This document shows, one piece after another, positions 34,806 to 43,693 of a stretch of 64,000 nt of DNA. This DNA comes from Maritalea sp051251695. GTDB lineage: Bacteria; Pseudomonadota; Alphaproteobacteria; Rhizobiales; Devosiaceae. Numbering within the stretch: position 1 is the stretch's first letter; each line of letters opens with the position of its first letter. A program made the position numbers and the translations under genes. The notes beneath the pieces are model-generated. The model did not search any database, was not told the DNA's origin, and worked only from the letters and a program-made list of their open reading frames with translations. The DNA is taken from contig NZ_JBPOEU010000004.1 in the NCBI RefSeq assembly GCF_051251695.1, positions 62,001 through 126,000 on the forward strand, given 5' to 3'.

Positions 34806-36268
34806 GAAGAAAAAAAGTTTCCGGCCCTGAGGCCTTGCGTTCACTTGATCGCGCTTTGGACGAAATTCGGCGCGAAGAAAAACAATTGTCGCGACTTTCT
34901 GCTGACGCGTCCTCTCGCATTGGGCGTTTGCGTGAAGTTGAAGCCGAGCAGTTTATAGCGCTGGCTGAATTGCGCCTTGACCCAGCTCGCAAAACTGAAG
35001 TTACCGGCGAGTTATCTCGCGCGGAGAAACAAGCACGCTCCATCCTTGAAAAGCATGAAAGCCAAAACAATGATATTGGCCAACGCTTGGACGACATTGA
35101 TGATGAGATCAAAAATATTTCGGCCAAACGCGACGACGCACAAGCTGTTTATAAGAAAGCCGAGGCTGAGCTTGATGATTTGAGCGGCGAGGTTTTTCGC
35201 GGCCTAAAATCTGATGAAAAATATAAGGTCCAGTTGGCAAAATCTGACGAAGCAAAAAATATTGCCGAGCATGCTTTAAAGAAAACCGAAACCGCAGAGG
35301 CCGACAGAGAAGAAAAGGGCCTACCCTATCGAGAAGACCCGCTTTTCATGTATTTGTGGGAAAGGGGCTATAATACGAGCTCTTACAGCGCCAACAATTT
35401 GGTTCGGTTTTTCGACAAAATGATCGCCAACATGGTGCGCTATCATGCTGTAAAACCAAATTTTGCAATGCTCAACGAAATCCCGATGCGTTTGCGTGAA
35501 CACGCAGAAAGACTTCTGGAGGCTGCGGATACAGAACACCAAAAACTTAAAAAGCTTGAAGACAAAGCTTTTGATGCTGCTGGGGGCAAAACCTATCGTT
35601 TGAACTCGGAAAAAGCGGCTGCGGAAATCTCTTCCATCGATGAAGCCCAGGTACGGCTTGAGGATGAACGCGACGAACTTGCGCGCAAGCAGTCCAAACT
35701 ATCAGACGGCAGTGATGGAGCATACAAAGAAGCCGTAGAGACATTGACCGACGGACTTCAGCGCGAAACACTGGCAGAGCTTTACGCAGCGGCGCGACAG
35801 ACTTCATCCAGAGAAGATGATTTAATCGTGCGCAAGATCGATGCCGTTCGCGAAGAAATTGTCGAACAAGAAAATGACATCGGAGAATCAAAAGGTCGCT
35901 TGAAGACCCTTGCGTCGCGCCGTCGTGAGTTGGAAGATATTGAGTGGGAGTTCAAAAAATCAAACTTTGACGACCCGCGCATGAAATTTGATGACAATTT
36001 GGTCGAAGACTTGTTGGGTGAATTCCTAAAGGGCGCGATTACGGCTTCGGGCTATTGGGGCCAATGGCAAGACGCCCAACGTGGTTCAAGCAGCGCCCGC
36101 ACGCCTAGATCTAGACGATCTAAGTCCGGTCCTTGGAGCAAAGGAAATCTAGACTTTGGTTCATTCGGCACGCCAAGCAGCGACTTTTCGCGCCCACGCG
36201 GTTCTTCGCGCAAAGGCACAAAAGGCACCCGCCGGCACGGAAACTTTAAAACTGGCGGCAAATTTTAA
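34799..36268 (+). CDS. Uncharacterised coiled-coil protein with a basic Gly/Ser/Arg tail
   Basis: A 489-residue protein rich in Glu, Lys, Arg and Ala. Long coiled-coil segments occur at about 10-175 and 225-395. The centre (about 178-215) has a non-coiled patch, YLWERGYNTSSYSANNLVRF. The last 70 residues are a basic disordered tail of Gly, Ser, Arg and Lys that could bind nucleic acid or acidic lipid (inference). No signal peptide or membrane helix. It overlaps the membrane protein gene by 7 bases. I do not recognise the family. Confidence 0.75.
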   Translation: MVRRKKVSGPEALRSLDRALDEIRREEKQLSRLSADASSRIGRLREVEAEQFIALAELRLDPARKTEVTGELSRAEKQARSILEKHESQNNDIGQRLDDIDDEIKNISAKRDDAQAVYKKAEAELDDLSGEVFRGLKSDEKYKVQLAKSDEAKNIAEHALKKTETAEADREEKGLPYREDPLFMYLWERGYNTSSYSANNLVRFFDKMIANMVRYHAVKPNFAMLNEIPMRLREHAERLLEAADTEHQKLKKLEDKAFDAAGGKTYRLNSEKAAAEISSIDEAQVRLEDERDELARKQSKLSDGSDGAYKEAVETLTDGLQRETLAELYAAARQTSSREDDLIVRKIDAVREEIVEQENDIGESKGRLKTLASRRRELEDIEWEFKKSNFDDPRMKFDDNLVEDLLGEFLKGAITASGYWGQWQDAQRGSSSARTPRSRRSKSGPWSKGNLDFGSFGTPSSDFSRPRGSSRKGTKGTRRHGNFKTGGKF

Positions 36269-36288
36269 AGAAAATTTGGTAACTGAAT

Positions 36289-36855
36289 ATGACACTCCCT
36301 ACTGCCGAAAAACTTGGCAAAATTATCTTTCTGCATGGGGCGTCTAGTAGTGGTAAATCAACACTTGCCCGCCAACTGCAGTCGATCATTGAAGAACCAT
36401 TTTGGCATATTTCAATTGATCACCTGCGCGACGCCGGCGTTTTGCCAAGTGAACGTATCGCAAACGGCGACTTTAACTGGTCGTTGATGCGCAAGAACTT
36501 CTTTAACGGCTATCACAACTCGCTCGCGGCATATGCACGAGCAGGCAACAATTTAATCCTTGAACATATCTTAGATACAAAAGGATGGATTGAGGAGTTA
36601 ACTGTCCTATTCGAGCCATTTGATGTCTTTTTCGTGGGCATCCATTGTCCCTTAGACGAGCTTCGCAAAAGAGAAATGGCACGGGGAAACCGTGAAATCG
36701 GCAGCGCTGCGAAGGACTTTGAGAACATTCACGAGGGCCTCACCTATCATCTTGAAATTGATACAAACTTAGGTGTCGATGAGAATGCAAAGCGATTGTT
36801 GCAAAAGTGGCGTGAACGCCAAGTTCCGTCAATTTTTGACCCCATGAAACGGTAA
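36289..36855 (+). CDS. Chloramphenicol phosphotransferase-like P-loop kinase
   Basis: A 188-residue P-loop protein. Walker A is HGASSSGKSTLARQL near residues 15-29, followed by WHISIDHLRDAG and the helical lid KREMARGNREIGSA. This matches the CPT family, which modifies the primary hydroxyl of chloramphenicol in Streptomyces. Most genomic members have unknown substrates, so no resistance claim is made. It starts 20 bases after the coiled-coil gene and may belong to the same transcript. Confidence 0.78.
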   Translation: MTLPTAEKLGKIIFLHGASSSGKSTLARQLQSIIEEPFWHISIDHLRDAGVLPSERIANGDFNWSLMRKNFFNGYHNSLAAYARAGNNLILEHILDTKGWIEELTVLFEPFDVFFVGIHCPLDELRKREMARGNREIGSAAKDFENIHEGLTYHLEIDTNLGVDENAKRLLQKWRERQVPSIFDPMKR

Positions 36856-36861
36856 ACTACC

Positions 36862-37629
36862 ATGACAAAAGTCCACAAAAGCGCGGCGACCGGATATCAG
36901 TCAGCAGCAGACAGGTATCAACGTGGACGACCGGACTATTCTCCCAAAATCCTAAACTGGCTGCGCGAAGAACTTGGCATCGAGCGGAACAGCACAGTGC
37001 TTGATTTGGGGGCTGGCACTGGCAAGTTTACAAAACGGCTTGTTGAGATTTGCGACAATGTGATTGCCGTCGAACCCGTCGCCGAGATGCGTGGGCAGCT
37101 CGCAAAGGTTTTGCCCAACGTCAAAACATTTGAAGGCACTTCAACACAAATCCCACTTGATGATGCGTCTGTTGATTTTGTGATCTGCGCCCAGTCATTC
37201 CATTGGTTCTCTACACCCGAAACAATGACCGAGCTCCATCGTGTCTTAAAGCCAAATGGACGGCTGGGGCTCGTCTGGAATGTTCGCAATGAAAAGCTCG
37301 ACTGGGTCTCCGCACTAACAAAAATCGTCACGCCATATGAGGGCGATGCGCCACGTTATTATAAAGGCGATTGGAAAACCGTATTTCCATGCGACGGTTT
37401 TGGGGAGCTACAGGAAGCCAGTTTTGCCCACGAGCAAGTTGGCGATCCCGAAGACGTTATTATGAACAGGTTCATGTCGGTCAGTTTTATTGCGGCGCAA
37501 GATAAAGAAACGCGCGCATCAATTCGAAAGCAAATAGATGAGCTCATCACCAGCCATCTTGCGCTAAAAAGGAAACGAGAAATCTCGTTCCCTTATGTCA
37601 CCGAGTGTTTTTGGTGTGGGAAAATTTGA
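36862..37629 (+). CDS. Class I SAM-dependent methyltransferase
   Basis: A 255-residue methyltransferase of the UbiE/BioC-like type 11 fold. Motif I is VLDLGAGTGKFTKRL near residues 46-60, the post-I acidic residue is in NVIAVEPVAEM, and motif IV is in DFVICAQSFHWF. FHWF is typical of small-molecule methyltransferases related to TAM and YcgJ. Substrate unknown. It starts 6 bases after the kinase gene, so the two are probably cotranscribed. Confidence 0.85.
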   Translation: MTKVHKSAATGYQSAADRYQRGRPDYSPKILNWLREELGIERNSTVLDLGAGTGKFTKRLVEICDNVIAVEPVAEMRGQLAKVLPNVKTFEGTSTQIPLDDASVDFVICAQSFHWFSTPETMTELHRVLKPNGRLGLVWNVRNEKLDWVSALTKIVTPYEGDAPRYYKGDWKTVFPCDGFGELQEASFAHEQVGDPEDVIMNRFMSVSFIAAQDKETRASIRKQIDELITSHLALKRKREISFPYVTECFWCGKI

Positions 37630-37675
37630 CACTAAGTCAAACTCACCCAAACCCAATCTCTTATGAAGGCGTTTT

Positions 37676-39499
37676 TTAAACGAGTTCGCCCAACGCGCTA
37701 GCACCTTTGTCGGCCGAGCCGACCATGGCGCGCATACCGGAGAACAATTCACGCCCTAACCCGTGATGCGAAGCGCTAAGGTCTTGCGTCGTCAATGGTC
37801 GCGCATCAAATTCTTTAGCGTCGACTAATACTTCCAAAGTGCCAGCTTCTGCATCTAATCGAAGCATATCGCCATCTTTGATTCTAGCGATTGGGCCACC
37901 GTCTACAGCTTCTGGTGTTAAGTGAATTGCGGCTGGAATTTTGCCGGATGCGCCGGACATGCGCCCGTCGGTCACCAATGCAACTTTATAGCCACGACCT
38001 TGTAAAATCCCCAGCGGTGGGGTCAGTTTGTGCAATTCCGGCATCCCAATGGCTTTAGGTCCAGAGAAGCGCACCACGGCGACCATATCGCCTTCCAGTT
38101 CACCTTTTTTGAAGGCCTCTTGCATTTGATCCTGCGAATGAAAAACGCGCGCGGGGGCTTCAACAATTCGATGTTCTGGTTTTACCGCAGAAACCTTGAT
38201 CACCGACTGGCCAAGGTTCCCGTTTAACAATTTAAGACCACCAGTTTCAACAAATGGCGCTGAAGCTGGCGCTAGAACTTTGTCGTTGCCAGACGTCTTT
38301 GGTGCATCTTCAAACCGGATTTTCTCGCCGTCCAATTTTGGCTCTTGTGCGTAAACATGCAAATTCGAACCCCAGATGGTTTTCACGTCATTGTGCAACG
38401 CGCCATCATTGAGCAATTGGTCAATCATAAAGCCCATACCACCAGCAGCGTGGAAATGGTTTACATCTGCCATACCGTTTGGATAAACTCGCGCTAGCAA
38501 TGGTGTACAATCGGAAAGGTCGGACATGTCTTCCCACGTAATTTGAATGCCAGCGGCTGCAGCCATGGCGATCAAATGGATAGTGTGGTTGGTCGAACCG
38601 CCCGTCGCGTGTAAGCCGATCATGCCGTTCACGATTGCTTTTTCGTCGATCACTTGCCCTACAGGTGTAAACTCGTTGCCCAGTGCCGTGATCGCCAATG
38701 CCCGTCGCGTTGCTTCTTTGGTTAGCGCTGCGCGCAAAGGCGTGCCCGGGTTGACAAAGCTTGAACCCGGAATGTGCAGACCCATTATTTCCATAAGCAT
38801 TTGGTTAGTGTTGGCGGTGCCATAAAATGTACAAGTGCCGGGCGAATGGTAGCTATCGCTTTCAGCTTGAAGCAACTCATCCCGACCGATTTTACCTTCA
38901 GCATAAAGTTGGCGAATACGCGCTTTTTCGTCGTTTGGTAGGCCGGATGGCATTGGCCCTGCTGGGACAAACACCGCTGGGATATGGCCAAATGTAAGCG
39001 CCGCGATCACCAATCCGGGTACGATCTTATCGCAAATACCCAAAAACATTGCCGCATCGAACATGTTGTGGCTCAAACCGATTGCCGCAGACATGGCGAT
39101 TACATCGCGTGAAAACAGCGACAGATCCATGCCCGGCTGGCCTTGGGTCACCCCGTCACACATCGACGGCACACCGCTAGCCACTTGTGCTGTTGCGCCA
39201 GCTTCACGGGCAGCCGCTTTAATCACATCAGGATAGTCATAGTAGGGCTGATGGGCCGACAACATATCATTGTAGGATGTGATGATGCCAATGTTTGGGG
39301 TAATCCCGTCTGAAAGCTTTTCTTTGTCCTCTGGGGCGCAAGCGGCAAAGCCGTGCGCGAGATTGCCACAAGAAAGGGCCGAACGGTGAACACCACGTTT
39401 AACTTGCGCATCCATGCGATCAAGATAAATGCGGCGTGTTTTTTCGCTACGTTTGATTATACGGTCGGTGACGTCCTTGATCCGGCTATTCACGTTCAT
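37676..39499 (-). CDS. edd: Phosphogluconate dehydratase
   Basis: Entner-Doudoroff enzyme converting 6-phosphogluconate to 2-keto-3-deoxy-6-phosphogluconate. It is a 607-residue member of the IlvD/Edd family with an Fe-S cluster. Cys residues are in SCGNLAHGF, PSMCDGVTQGQPGMDLSLFSRD and FLGICDKI. The C-terminal TDGRMSGASGKIPAAIHLTPEA is the family signature. It is last in the zwf-pgl-edd operon. The next enzyme, eda, is not in the window. Confidence 0.96.
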   Translation of the reverse strand: MNVNSRIKDVTDRIIKRSEKTRRIYLDRMDAQVKRGVHRSALSCGNLAHGFAACAPEDKEKLSDGITPNIGIITSYNDMLSAHQPYYDYPDVIKAAAREAGATAQVASGVPSMCDGVTQGQPGMDLSLFSRDVIAMSAAIGLSHNMFDAAMFLGICDKIVPGLVIAALTFGHIPAVFVPAGPMPSGLPNDEKARIRQLYAEGKIGRDELLQAESDSYHSPGTCTFYGTANTNQMLMEIMGLHIPGSSFVNPGTPLRAALTKEATRRALAITALGNEFTPVGQVIDEKAIVNGMIGLHATGGSTNHTIHLIAMAAAAGIQITWEDMSDLSDCTPLLARVYPNGMADVNHFHAAGGMGFMIDQLLNDGALHNDVKTIWGSNLHVYAQEPKLDGEKIRFEDAPKTSGNDKVLAPASAPFVETGGLKLLNGNLGQSVIKVSAVKPEHRIVEAPARVFHSQDQMQEAFKKGELEGDMVAVVRFSGPKAIGMPELHKLTPPLGILQGRGYKVALVTDGRMSGASGKIPAAIHLTPEAVDGGPIARIKDGDMLRLDAEAGTLEVLVDAKEFDARPLTTQDLSASHHGLGRELFSGMRAMVGSADKGASALGELV

Positions 39500-39533
39500 T
39501 GGTCATCTCCATCTATTTGATTGCGGTGCGCTT

Positions 39534-40238
39534 CTATGGGCACCAATAAACATTCAAGGGTGTTTGGTTTTGGCGCAAGACAGCTCTAACGGGCATGTCG
39601 TCAACCGCGCCGTCGCCAAGGGCGTTTTCAAAAACGTCAGCTTTTGCATCGCCTTCGATATGAAGCGCCAAAAAATCTGTGTTCAGCAAGGCCGGTAGCG
39701 TAAATGTGATACGTTCTTCGCCAGCGCCCGCAGCGCGCATGGAACAAAACATCGCGCTTGAATTCATGTCTATCGCTGCATCAAGATTGTCACCACCGGG
39801 GAAGAAACTCGCCGTGTGACCATCGGTCCCCATGCCCAAAATCACAACTGAGATGGGCTGCGCCATATCGGCAAATTTTGCGCTGAGTTCGGGGATGCCA
39901 TCATCCGCAGATTTGCCTTCAACAAATAATGGCTCAAAATGCGCTGTTTTGCCCGCGCCTTGCAACAGGTTTTGTTCCACCAATTTGGCGTTTGATCGAT
40001 CTGAAGTTGGCGAAACCCAACGTTCATCAACAAGCGACACAAACACTTTCGACCAATCAAGTTCTGTGCGGCCAAGATGTTGAAACAGCAATTTCGGCGT
40101 AGAACCACCAGAAACCAAAAGACTTGCTTTGCCATTTTTTGCAATTGCAGACGAAAGCGCTGCCGCAACATCGTTTGCTAGCGCGGCAGCCAATATGTCT
40201 TTGTTTGCAAAGTCTGATTTAGAGGGCTTTGGGGTCAT
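39534..40238 (-). CDS. pgl: 6-phosphogluconolactonase
   Basis: Hydrolyses 6-phosphogluconolactone to 6-phosphogluconate. The 234 residues include SLLVSGGSTPKLLFQHL and VSLVDERWVSPTSDRSNAKLV, typical of the DevB-type lactonase. The ATG at 40238 has a GAGGAAG box close upstream and overlaps the end of zwf by 20 bases. A longer frame back to 40424 runs antiparallel to nothing but lies wholly inside zwf, so it is rejected. Confidence 0.93.
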   Translation of the reverse strand: MTPKPSKSDFANKDILAAALANDVAAALSSAIAKNGKASLLVSGGSTPKLLFQHLGRTELDWSKVFVSLVDERWVSPTSDRSNAKLVEQNLLQGAGKTAHFEPLFVEGKSADDGIPELSAKFADMAQPISVVILGMGTDGHTASFFPGGDNLDAAIDMNSSAMFCSMRAAGAGEERITFTLPALLNTDFLALHIEGDAKADVFENALGDGAVDDMPVRAVLRQNQTPLNVYWCP

Positions 40239-41712
40239 CTGCTTCCTCGTGCCATGTGCGGCCATCACGCTCAATAAGGGCAATTGAACTGGTGGGCCCC
40301 CACGTACCGGCTGTATATGTGTGCAATGGTGAAACATCATTGTCCCATGCCTCACGGATTGGATCGATCCAAGCCCACGCGGCTTCCAGTTCGTCACGGC
40401 GCATGAACAATGTTTGGTTCCCACGCACCACGTCCATCAGCAAACGCTCATAAGCTTCGGGTGTGCGTTGCACAAATGTGTCCGCAAAGCTTAAGTTAAG
40501 TGGCACTTGGCGTAAACGCATGCCGCCGGGACCGGGATCTTTAATCATGAGGAACATTTTTACGCCCTCATCTGGTTGCAGTCGCAATACAAGGCGGTTT
40601 GCTTTTGGCACACCTTCAGATCGCGAGAACATCGAGTGTGGAATCTCGCGGAACTGAATTACAATTTCAGAGGCGCGTGTCGCCATGCGTTTGCCGGTGC
40701 GCATATAGAACGGCACGCCATTCCAACGCCAGTTTTCAACTTCTGCTTTAATCGCGACAAAAGTTTCAGTGTTGGACGTTGTATCTTCACCCAGCTCTTC
40801 AAGATACCCAGGCACTTTGGTTTCTTCCGAAGAAACGCCCCGATACTGGCCGCGCACGGTCATCTTATCAACCGCGTCGCCAGTGATCGGTTTAAGCGCA
40901 CGTAAGACCTTCAGCTTTTCATCACGTAGTGCATTCGCTTCGTCAGAAGCAGGTGGCTCCATCGCCACCAGGCACAAAAGCTGCAGCATATGGTTTTGCA
41001 CCATATCGCGCAGCGCACCTGATTTTTCATAGTAACTACGTCCACCAGAACCAACGCTCTCAGCAACTGTAATTTGAACATGGTCAATGTGGGTTGAGTT
41101 CCAAATTGGCTCAAAAAGCGTGTTGGCAAACCGCAATGCCAAAAGATTTTGCACCGTCTCTTTGCCCAAATAGTGGTCAATCCGATAAACTTGTTCTTCG
41201 CTGAAAACCTTAGCGACAGTATCGTTGATATCGATTGAAGACTCTAAATCCCGACCAAGCGGTTTCTCCAATACAACCCGAGCATCTGGCGTCCAGTAAT
41301 TTCGCGTCGCCAAATAATCACAAATTGGCTCGAACAGGAACGGCGCAACGGCTAGATAGAACGCGCGGACAATTTCTGGATCGTTTCGCAGCGCTGCATC
41401 TAGTTTGGCCCAACCTTTTTTGTCGGTGACATCATTGGCAATGTAAGAAAAGCAAGATGTAAAAATTTCAAGCTGTTCTTCATCGACCGCATCGCTTTGC
41501 ACAAATTGATGTACTGCATCTTTAGCGAATGCCCGAAATTCGTCATCTGACATCTTGGTCCGAGAAACACCAATAATGCGCGAATTGGCATCAAATTGGC
41601 CATCGATAAACCGATGATACAAAGCTGGAATGAGTTTGCGTTGTGATAAATCACCAGTTGCACCAAACACCACATAGTCAAAGGGCTTTACTGGAATAAT
41701 TCGGCTCGACAT
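40219..41712 (-). CDS. zwf: Glucose-6-phosphate 1-dehydrogenase
   Basis: First step of the oxidative pentose phosphate and Entner-Doudoroff routes, making NAD(P)H and 6-phosphogluconolactone. The 497 residues are normal. The dinucleotide motif is FGATGDLSQRKLIPAL at the N-terminus, and the active-site signature RIDHYLGKETVQNLL lies near residue 178. A GGAGG box sits 8 bases before the ATG. It follows the kinase gene by 10 bases. Confidence 0.96.
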   Translation of the reverse strand: MSSRIIPVKPFDYVVFGATGDLSQRKLIPALYHRFIDGQFDANSRIIGVSRTKMSDDEFRAFAKDAVHQFVQSDAVDEEQLEIFTSCFSYIANDVTDKKGWAKLDAALRNDPEIVRAFYLAVAPFLFEPICDYLATRNYWTPDARVVLEKPLGRDLESSIDINDTVAKVFSEEQVYRIDHYLGKETVQNLLALRFANTLFEPIWNSTHIDHVQITVAESVGSGGRSYYEKSGALRDMVQNHMLQLLCLVAMEPPASDEANALRDEKLKVLRALKPITGDAVDKMTVRGQYRGVSSEETKVPGYLEELGEDTTSNTETFVAIKAEVENWRWNGVPFYMRTGKRMATRASEIVIQFREIPHSMFSRSEGVPKANRLVLRLQPDEGVKMFLMIKDPGPGGMRLRQVPLNLSFADTFVQRTPEAYERLLMDVVRGNQTLFMRRDELEAAWAWIDPIREAWDNDVSPLHTYTAGTWGPTSSIALIERDGRTWHEEADDPKAL

Positions 41713-41722
41713 ATCTTGCCTC

Positions 41723-42613
41723 CTAGCTTTGTTGGGCGGCTTTTGCCATCAAAAGCGCCCCGTGCTGTGCGTCCGCTCTCGCGCCCAAAATGAAATTGGG
41801 ATGGCGTTCTTTAAGAAGTGGCAGCAATCGCACGCCAAAACCGCCAACTATAGCCAACTTTTTCGCGCCACGCGCTTTAAACCAATTTGCAAACTGGTCG
41901 ATTTGATCAAACTCAAACGCCATCATTTCATCCGCGATCGGATCGCCTTTTTCATAGAATTCCATGAATAACGGCACCAAACTTGCGAAATCCTTTGGCC
42001 ATGCTTTGAATGACCAAGCCATAATCTCATCGCAACCACCGCCAAGTTCTTTCGCGATCGCATCCGTAAGTGGTGATCCTGAAACCAACCCGTCCAGAGC
42101 CTCAATCGAGCGGCGCGCCAATGCTCGCCCCAAAATCGCGCCCGAAGCCATGTCTGAAATGTGAAACCCCCATCCGCCGACCGGGTGAAGATTTCCATCC
42201 ACTTTGGCTAAACCTGCAGACCCAGTGCCAACAATAAGCACGGCACCGTCGTGGCCAAGATGTGCGCCTTCGCGTGCGGTCTCAACATCGTTGTGTACCA
42301 ATGTTTGGGCAAAGGGATAGGTGCGGGCAGCAAAATCGCGCCGTGACGATTCTAAATGCGCACCAGCAAGACCCAAACAGGCAATTGTTTTGCCCATCTC
42401 GGCTTCGCCAAGCCCTGCAATCTCAAACACTTTTCGACCAACTTCAATTATAGAGCCATAGGCTTGTGAGCCATCACCAATGGTGGTGTTGGCTGGACCG
42501 CCTTTTGCTTCTGCAATTGTTTCAAGGTTTTCATTGGCAAGTCTGGCGCGACAATTTGTGCCGCCGCCGTCAATTCCGAGGTAATAGTTTTGCCCATTTT
42601 TTTGGTTTAGCAC
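41723..42613 (-). CDS. BadF/BadG-type sugar kinase (N-acetylglucosamine kinase-like)
   Basis: ASKHA-fold ATP-dependent kinase of about 296 residues. The phosphate 1 motif YLGIDGGGTNCRARL is near the N-terminus, adenosine-contact glycine loops are at GAVLIVGTGSAGL, and LAIVGGFGVRLLPLL is near the C-terminus. This is the family that includes N-acetylglucosamine and glucosamine kinases. The likely start is the GTG at 42613, which has a GGAG box 8 bases upstream. An in-frame ATG at 42676 would add 21 residues with no ribosome binding site. It heads the zwf-pgl-edd operon, so a hexose or amino-sugar substrate feeding Entner-Doudoroff is plausible. Confidence 0.8.
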   Translation of the reverse strand: MLNQKNGQNYYLGIDGGGTNCRARLANENLETIAEAKGGPANTTIGDGSQAYGSIIEVGRKVFEIAGLGEAEMGKTIACLGLAGAHLESSRRDFAARTYPFAQTLVHNDVETAREGAHLGHDGAVLIVGTGSAGLAKVDGNLHPVGGWGFHISDMASGAILGRALARRSIEALDGLVSGSPLTDAIAKELGGGCDEIMAWSFKAWPKDFASLVPLFMEFYEKGDPIADEMMAFEFDQIDQFANWFKARGAKKLAIVGGFGVRLLPLLKERHPNFILGARADAQHGALLMAKAAQQS

Positions 42614-42791
42614 CTGGCGCTCTCCTAAATTGTGCGCGGGTGAGAAGACATGGTGCGATACATAATGGCAAATCATCTTAGACGAAAGTATTATTCGCGC
42701 CTTTTGCAACAAAAAGTCAGCCTCTTGCGTTTTTTCCCGTTTCGACGCAGTTTCAGCCGCTCTTATCACCGCCTAACGCACCGAGTAGAAT

Positions 42792-43178
42792 TTGACCCAA
42801 AAACTAACCATTTGCACCACCTGCAAGTTTTCCAAAGAAAGCGCATTTAATCAAAACGGCGAAACAGGCGGTGAGATTTTGCGCGACAAGTTGATCCAAA
42901 AGCGAAACGAACGCGGACAGCGTTTGGAAATTGTCGGGCACGAATGTTTATGGGCTTGCAAACATTCATGCGCCATCTTGCTAGAAGACAAAGTGCGTAC
43001 TGGCTATCTTGGAGGTTATTTCGCGCCCGAGGATAGTGACGCCGATGCGGTTTTAGACTGGTGCGCGGCCCATGCCAAAACGAGTGACGGCAATGTTCCG
43101 TTTATCGAGTGGCCTCAAGGGATGCGCGGTCATTTCATCGCACGCATTCCGAAAAATGATAAAGGCAATAAACAATGA
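42792..43178 (+). CDS. DUF1636 protein, cobalamin-cluster associated
   Basis: A 128-residue small Cys-rich protein of the DUF1636 family, often encoded within cobalamin gene clusters. The cysteines are in ICTTCKFS near the N-terminus and in GHECLWACKHSCAI near residue 55, a spacing that recalls a thioredoxin-like 2Fe-2S ferredoxin (inference). The start is TTG with a weak ribosome binding site, and no better start is in frame nearby. It overlaps cobU by 4 bases. Its role in cobalamin synthesis is unknown; electron supply to a reduction step is possible. Confidence 0.78.
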   Translation: MTQKLTICTTCKFSKESAFNQNGETGGEILRDKLIQKRNERGQRLEIVGHECLWACKHSCAILLEDKVRTGYLGGYFAPEDSDADAVLDWCAAHAKTSDGNVPFIEWPQGMRGHFIARIPKNDKGNKQ

Positions 43179-43693
43179 ACGGTCACCATCTTGTTTTAGG
43201 CGGCGCGAAATCGGGTAAGACACGTTTTGCAGAAGAGTTGGTTTTGAATGAAGGCAAAAAGGTTGCCTATATCGCCACTGGGCGCGCGTGGGATGACGAA
43301 ATGAGGGCGCGCATTAACGCGCACCAAAAATCCCGTTCATCAAAATTCAAAACCATTGAAGCGCCGATAAATCTAATTTCGAGTTTAGAAGAGGCGCGTC
43401 GTAAAAAGCTCGACCTGGTGTTGGTGGATTGCCTAACGCTTTGGATCACAAACTTAATGATGGCGGAAATGGAACCCGGGGAAAGCGTGGATGCGCTTGT
43501 TCATTGGCTTGAAACAAATGCCAATTTACGTGTTGTTTTGGTTTCGAACGAAGTTGGCCAAGGTATTGTGCCCGACAATGCAATGGCGCGCGAATTTCGC
43601 GATCATGCGGGCACAAGCCATCAAAAACTTGCCCAGATTTGTGAAATGGTGACCTTCGTAACCGCCGGGATACCCCAGCGCCTAAAAGGCTAG
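43175..43693 (+). CDS. cobU: Adenosylcobinamide kinase / adenosylcobinamide-phosphate guanylyltransferase
   Basis: Bifunctional enzyme that phosphorylates adenosylcobinamide and then attaches GMP, preparing it for the lower ligand. The 172 residues contain the P-loop LGGAKSGKTRFAEEL, YIATGRAWDDEMRARI with the catalytic His in NAHQKSR, and VLVSNEVGQGIVPDN. It is called CobP in Pseudomonas denitrificans naming. Its last 4 bases overlap the end of the convergent cbiB gene. Confidence 0.95.
   Translation: MNGHHLVLGGAKSGKTRFAEELVLNEGKKVAYIATGRAWDDEMRARINAHQKSRSSKFKTIEAPINLISSLEEARRKKLDLVLVDCLTLWITNLMMAEMEPGESVDALVHWLETNANLRVVLVSNEVGQGIVPDNAMAREFRDHAGTSHQKLAQICEMVTFVTAGIPQRLKG

Noticed and set aside
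40239..40424. Longer N-terminus for 6-phosphogluconolactonase
   Set aside because: The whole extension lies within zwf. The ATG at 40238 has its own ribosome binding site and gives the normal family length.
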